Shown here piece by piece: positions 4,977-5,994 of a DNA stretch of 5,994 bases. A program made the position numbers and the translations under genes. The notes under the pieces are model-generated. The model saw nothing but the letters and a program-made list of their open reading frames with translations. It was not told where the DNA came from and searched no databases. The DNA comes from Coriobacteriia bacterium. Lineage in GTDB: Bacteria > Actinomycetota > Coriobacteriia > Coriobacteriales > UBA8131. Where the stretch lies: the NCBI GenBank assembly GCA_009781525.1, contig WQXZ01000110.1, forward strand, positions 1 through 5,994, given 5' to 3'. Each line of letters opens with the position of its first letter. Position 1 is the stretch's first letter.

Positions 4977-5648
4977 TTGAACGATTTTACCTATACGATT
5001 ATCAGCCTATTGTGCTTCATCCCGTCGATTATGGTGCATGAGGTTTCTCATGGATATGCGGCGCTTAAACTGGGTGACACTACTGCGAAGGACGCAAATC
5101 GCCTGACCTTCAATCCTCTGAAGCACATTGATCCCTTTGGCACAGTTATATTACCGCTACTTCTGGCGTTATCCGGACTGCCACCCTATGGCTATGCCAA
5201 AGCCGTTCCCTTTAATCCGCGCCGTCTGAAGGATCCGAAAACCGGCGAGCTGATCATTGCGTTAGCAGGCCCTACGTCGAACCTGATCCTGGCTCTAGCT
5301 GCTTCAGTGATTGCGTATTTTGTCCGGCATTATGGAAACTGGAGACTCGATTTCATCTTCTGGGCTTATACCGCACTCTATGCCTTTACGGTCATCAACC
5401 TCTGCCTGATGTTTTTTAACCTCTTACCGATTCCCCCGCTGGATGGTGCCAGCGTTTTCGCACCCTTCATTCCTGACGACAAGTTGCAAGGTTGGTATAA
5501 ACTGCAGAGGCAAGCCTTGCCGATCCTGTTTTTTCTGATAATCGGTCTTCCCTATGTATTCAGGATATTCGGAATAAACTTCAACCCACTGCAGGCCTAC
5601 ATCCAGGCTACTGCTGGTAACTTATCCCGCTTCCTGTTCGGTTTTTGA
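4977..5648 (+). CDS. site-2-type intramembrane zinc protease, M50 family
   Basis: A 223-residue polytopic membrane protein of the site-2 protease (peptidase M50) family, short form without PDZ or CBS domains. The metal site is HEVSH (H21, E22, H25) in the first transmembrane segment, and the second metal-binding motif is NLLPIPPLDG at 148-157, with the aspartate D156. Between them are GDTTAKDANRLTFNPLKHIDPFGT at about 33-56 and AGPTSN at 97-102, both typical of this subgroup. Such enzymes cleave substrates within membranes, but no substrate can be inferred here, and many close relatives are uncharacterised. The TTG start is preferred (see its ribosome binding site); starting at the ATG at 4923 would give 241 residues. 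It is followed by a 112-bp gap and trpS, the same pairing seen in many Actinomycetota and Firmicutes. No catalytic residue is missing, so it should be active. Confidence 0.92.
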   Translation: MNDFTYTIISLLCFIPSIMVHEVSHGYAALKLGDTTAKDANRLTFNPLKHIDPFGTVILPLLLALSGLPPYGYAKAVPFNPRRLKDPKTGELIIALAGPTSNLILALAASVIAYFVRHYGNWRLDFIFWAYTALYAFTVINLCLMFFNLLPIPPLDGASVFAPFIPDDKLQGWYKLQRQALPILFFLIIGLPYVFRIFGINFNPLQAYIQATAGNLSRFLFGF

Positions 5649-5680
5649 GCACTACAATCGTCGTCATATAAGGTTTACGC

Positions 5681-5686
5681 TAGAAT
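5681..5686 (+). promoter_or_regulatory. candidate -10 element for trpS
   Basis: TAGAAT in the context CGCTAGAATG resembles the -10 of the + strand promoter at 4723-4728 (GCTAGACT). A clear -35 is not visible at 16-18 bp upstream. A start near 5693 would give a leader of about 68 nt including two inverted repeats. Confidence 0.35.
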
Positions 5687-5704
5687 GCTTTTAACAGGTT
5701 CAGC

Positions 5705-5744
5705 TAAAGCTTGCTTTACGGCGTTCGTATGCCTAGCAGGCATA
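5705..5744 (+). repeat. two inverted repeats in the trpS leader
   Basis: TAAAGC (5705-5710) and GCTTTA (5713-5718) form a near-perfect palindrome, TAAAGCTTGCTTTA. Further on, TATGCCT (5728-5734) pairs with AGGCATA (5738-5744) around a three-base AGC loop. The second ends 4 bp before the ribosome binding site (GGAGGA, 5749-5754). They may be RNA hairpins that tune trpS translation or operator-like DNA palindromes. No T-box features are present and neither has a U tail, so they are not terminators. Confidence 0.6.
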
Positions 5745-5760
5745 ATTTGGAGGATAGTCA

Positions 5761-5994
5761 ATGCGAAAAGTCTTACTAACTGGCGATAGGCCAACTGGGC
5801 AACTTCACGTCGGACACTATGTCGGGTCACTGAAGAATCGGGTGATTATGCAAAACAGTGGCGACTACGACAGCTTTATACTGTTAGCGGATGTACAGGC
5901 TTTTACTGATAATTTCGACGCGCCAGAGAAGGTTCGAGATAGTGTCTTTGAGGTGGCGCTGGACTATCTGGCTGTTGGGATAAACCCTGAAAAG
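5761..5994 (+). CDS. trpS: tryptophanyl-tRNA synthetase, 5' part
   Basis: The first 78 codons of a class I tryptophanyl-tRNA synthetase, which charges tRNA-Trp in the cytoplasm; the gene runs off the window. The N-terminus has LTGDRPTGQLHVGHYVGSLK, where LHVGHY carries the HIGH-type ATP-binding signature (HVGH), followed by ILLADVQAFTDNF, the conserved segment that lines the tryptophan pocket. The GHYVGSLKNRV variant is seen in one branch of bacterial TrpRS, differing from the GNY(I/L)G form of E. coli or B. subtilis. The ATG has an excellent ribosome binding site, GGAGGA at 5749-5754 with 6-nt spacing. It probably has its own promoter in the 112-bp gap after the M50 gene. The frame stays open to the window end. 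The KMSKS loop lies outside. Confidence 0.95.
   Translation, partial: MRKVLLTGDRPTGQLHVGHYVGSLKNRVIMQNSGDYDSFILLADVQAFTDNFDAPEKVRDSVFEVALDYLAVGINPEK

Noticed and set aside
4784..5041. 85-codon + strand frame across the terminator and the M50 start
   Set aside because: It runs through the terminator, overlaps the protease gene in another frame, and has no protein-like composition or ribosome binding site.

Overview
The window reads as an ordinary chromosomal housekeeping locus of a Gram-positive-type bacterium with roughly balanced G+C (judged by eye). The order SRP RNA - (DedA) - dnaX - ybaB - recR, a queT-type transporter next door, an M50 protease ahead of trpS, and a TTG start all fit Actinomycetota of the Coriobacteriia type or a Firmicutes relative. 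I favour a moderate-GC Coriobacteriia member, but this is an inference from gene content and no species is claimed.

Layout. Positions 1-54 may hold the last codons of an unidentified upstream gene. A small (4.5S-type) signal recognition particle RNA follows at about 149-236 on the + strand. Four + strand genes are then packed tightly (gaps of 6, 29 and 8 bp) and probably form one operon: a DedA-family membrane protein (323-982), dnaX (989-3049), ybaB/ebfC (3079-3384) and recR (3393-3995). They cover membrane lipid-carrier handling, the replicative clamp loader, and recombination repair. A 29-nt hairpin with an adjacent perfect DnaA-box 9-mer separates recR from the convergent queT gene (4069-4650, - strand), a predicted importer of queuosine precursors.

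The most interesting part is the 326-bp gap between queT and the next gene (4651-4976). On the + strand it holds an extended -10 promoter, about 115 nt of sequence that can form a 7-bp hairpin and a possible pseudoknot, and a textbook intrinsic terminator whose 5' arm is shared with a competing stem. This looks like a small RNA or a riboswitch/attenuator leader. On the - strand, the queT leader carries its own hairpin followed by a long U tract just before the start codon. The two promoters overlap back to back. I do not recognise a known riboswitch class on either strand.

Downstream are a site-2-type membrane zinc protease (4977-5648, TTG start chosen on its ribosome binding site) and, after a leader with two inverted repeats, the first 78 codons of trpS (tryptophanyl-tRNA synthetase), which runs off the window end. 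Apart from the queT/M50 intergenic region, I see no sign of mobile elements, CRISPR arrays, tRNA genes or an unknown defence-like system.
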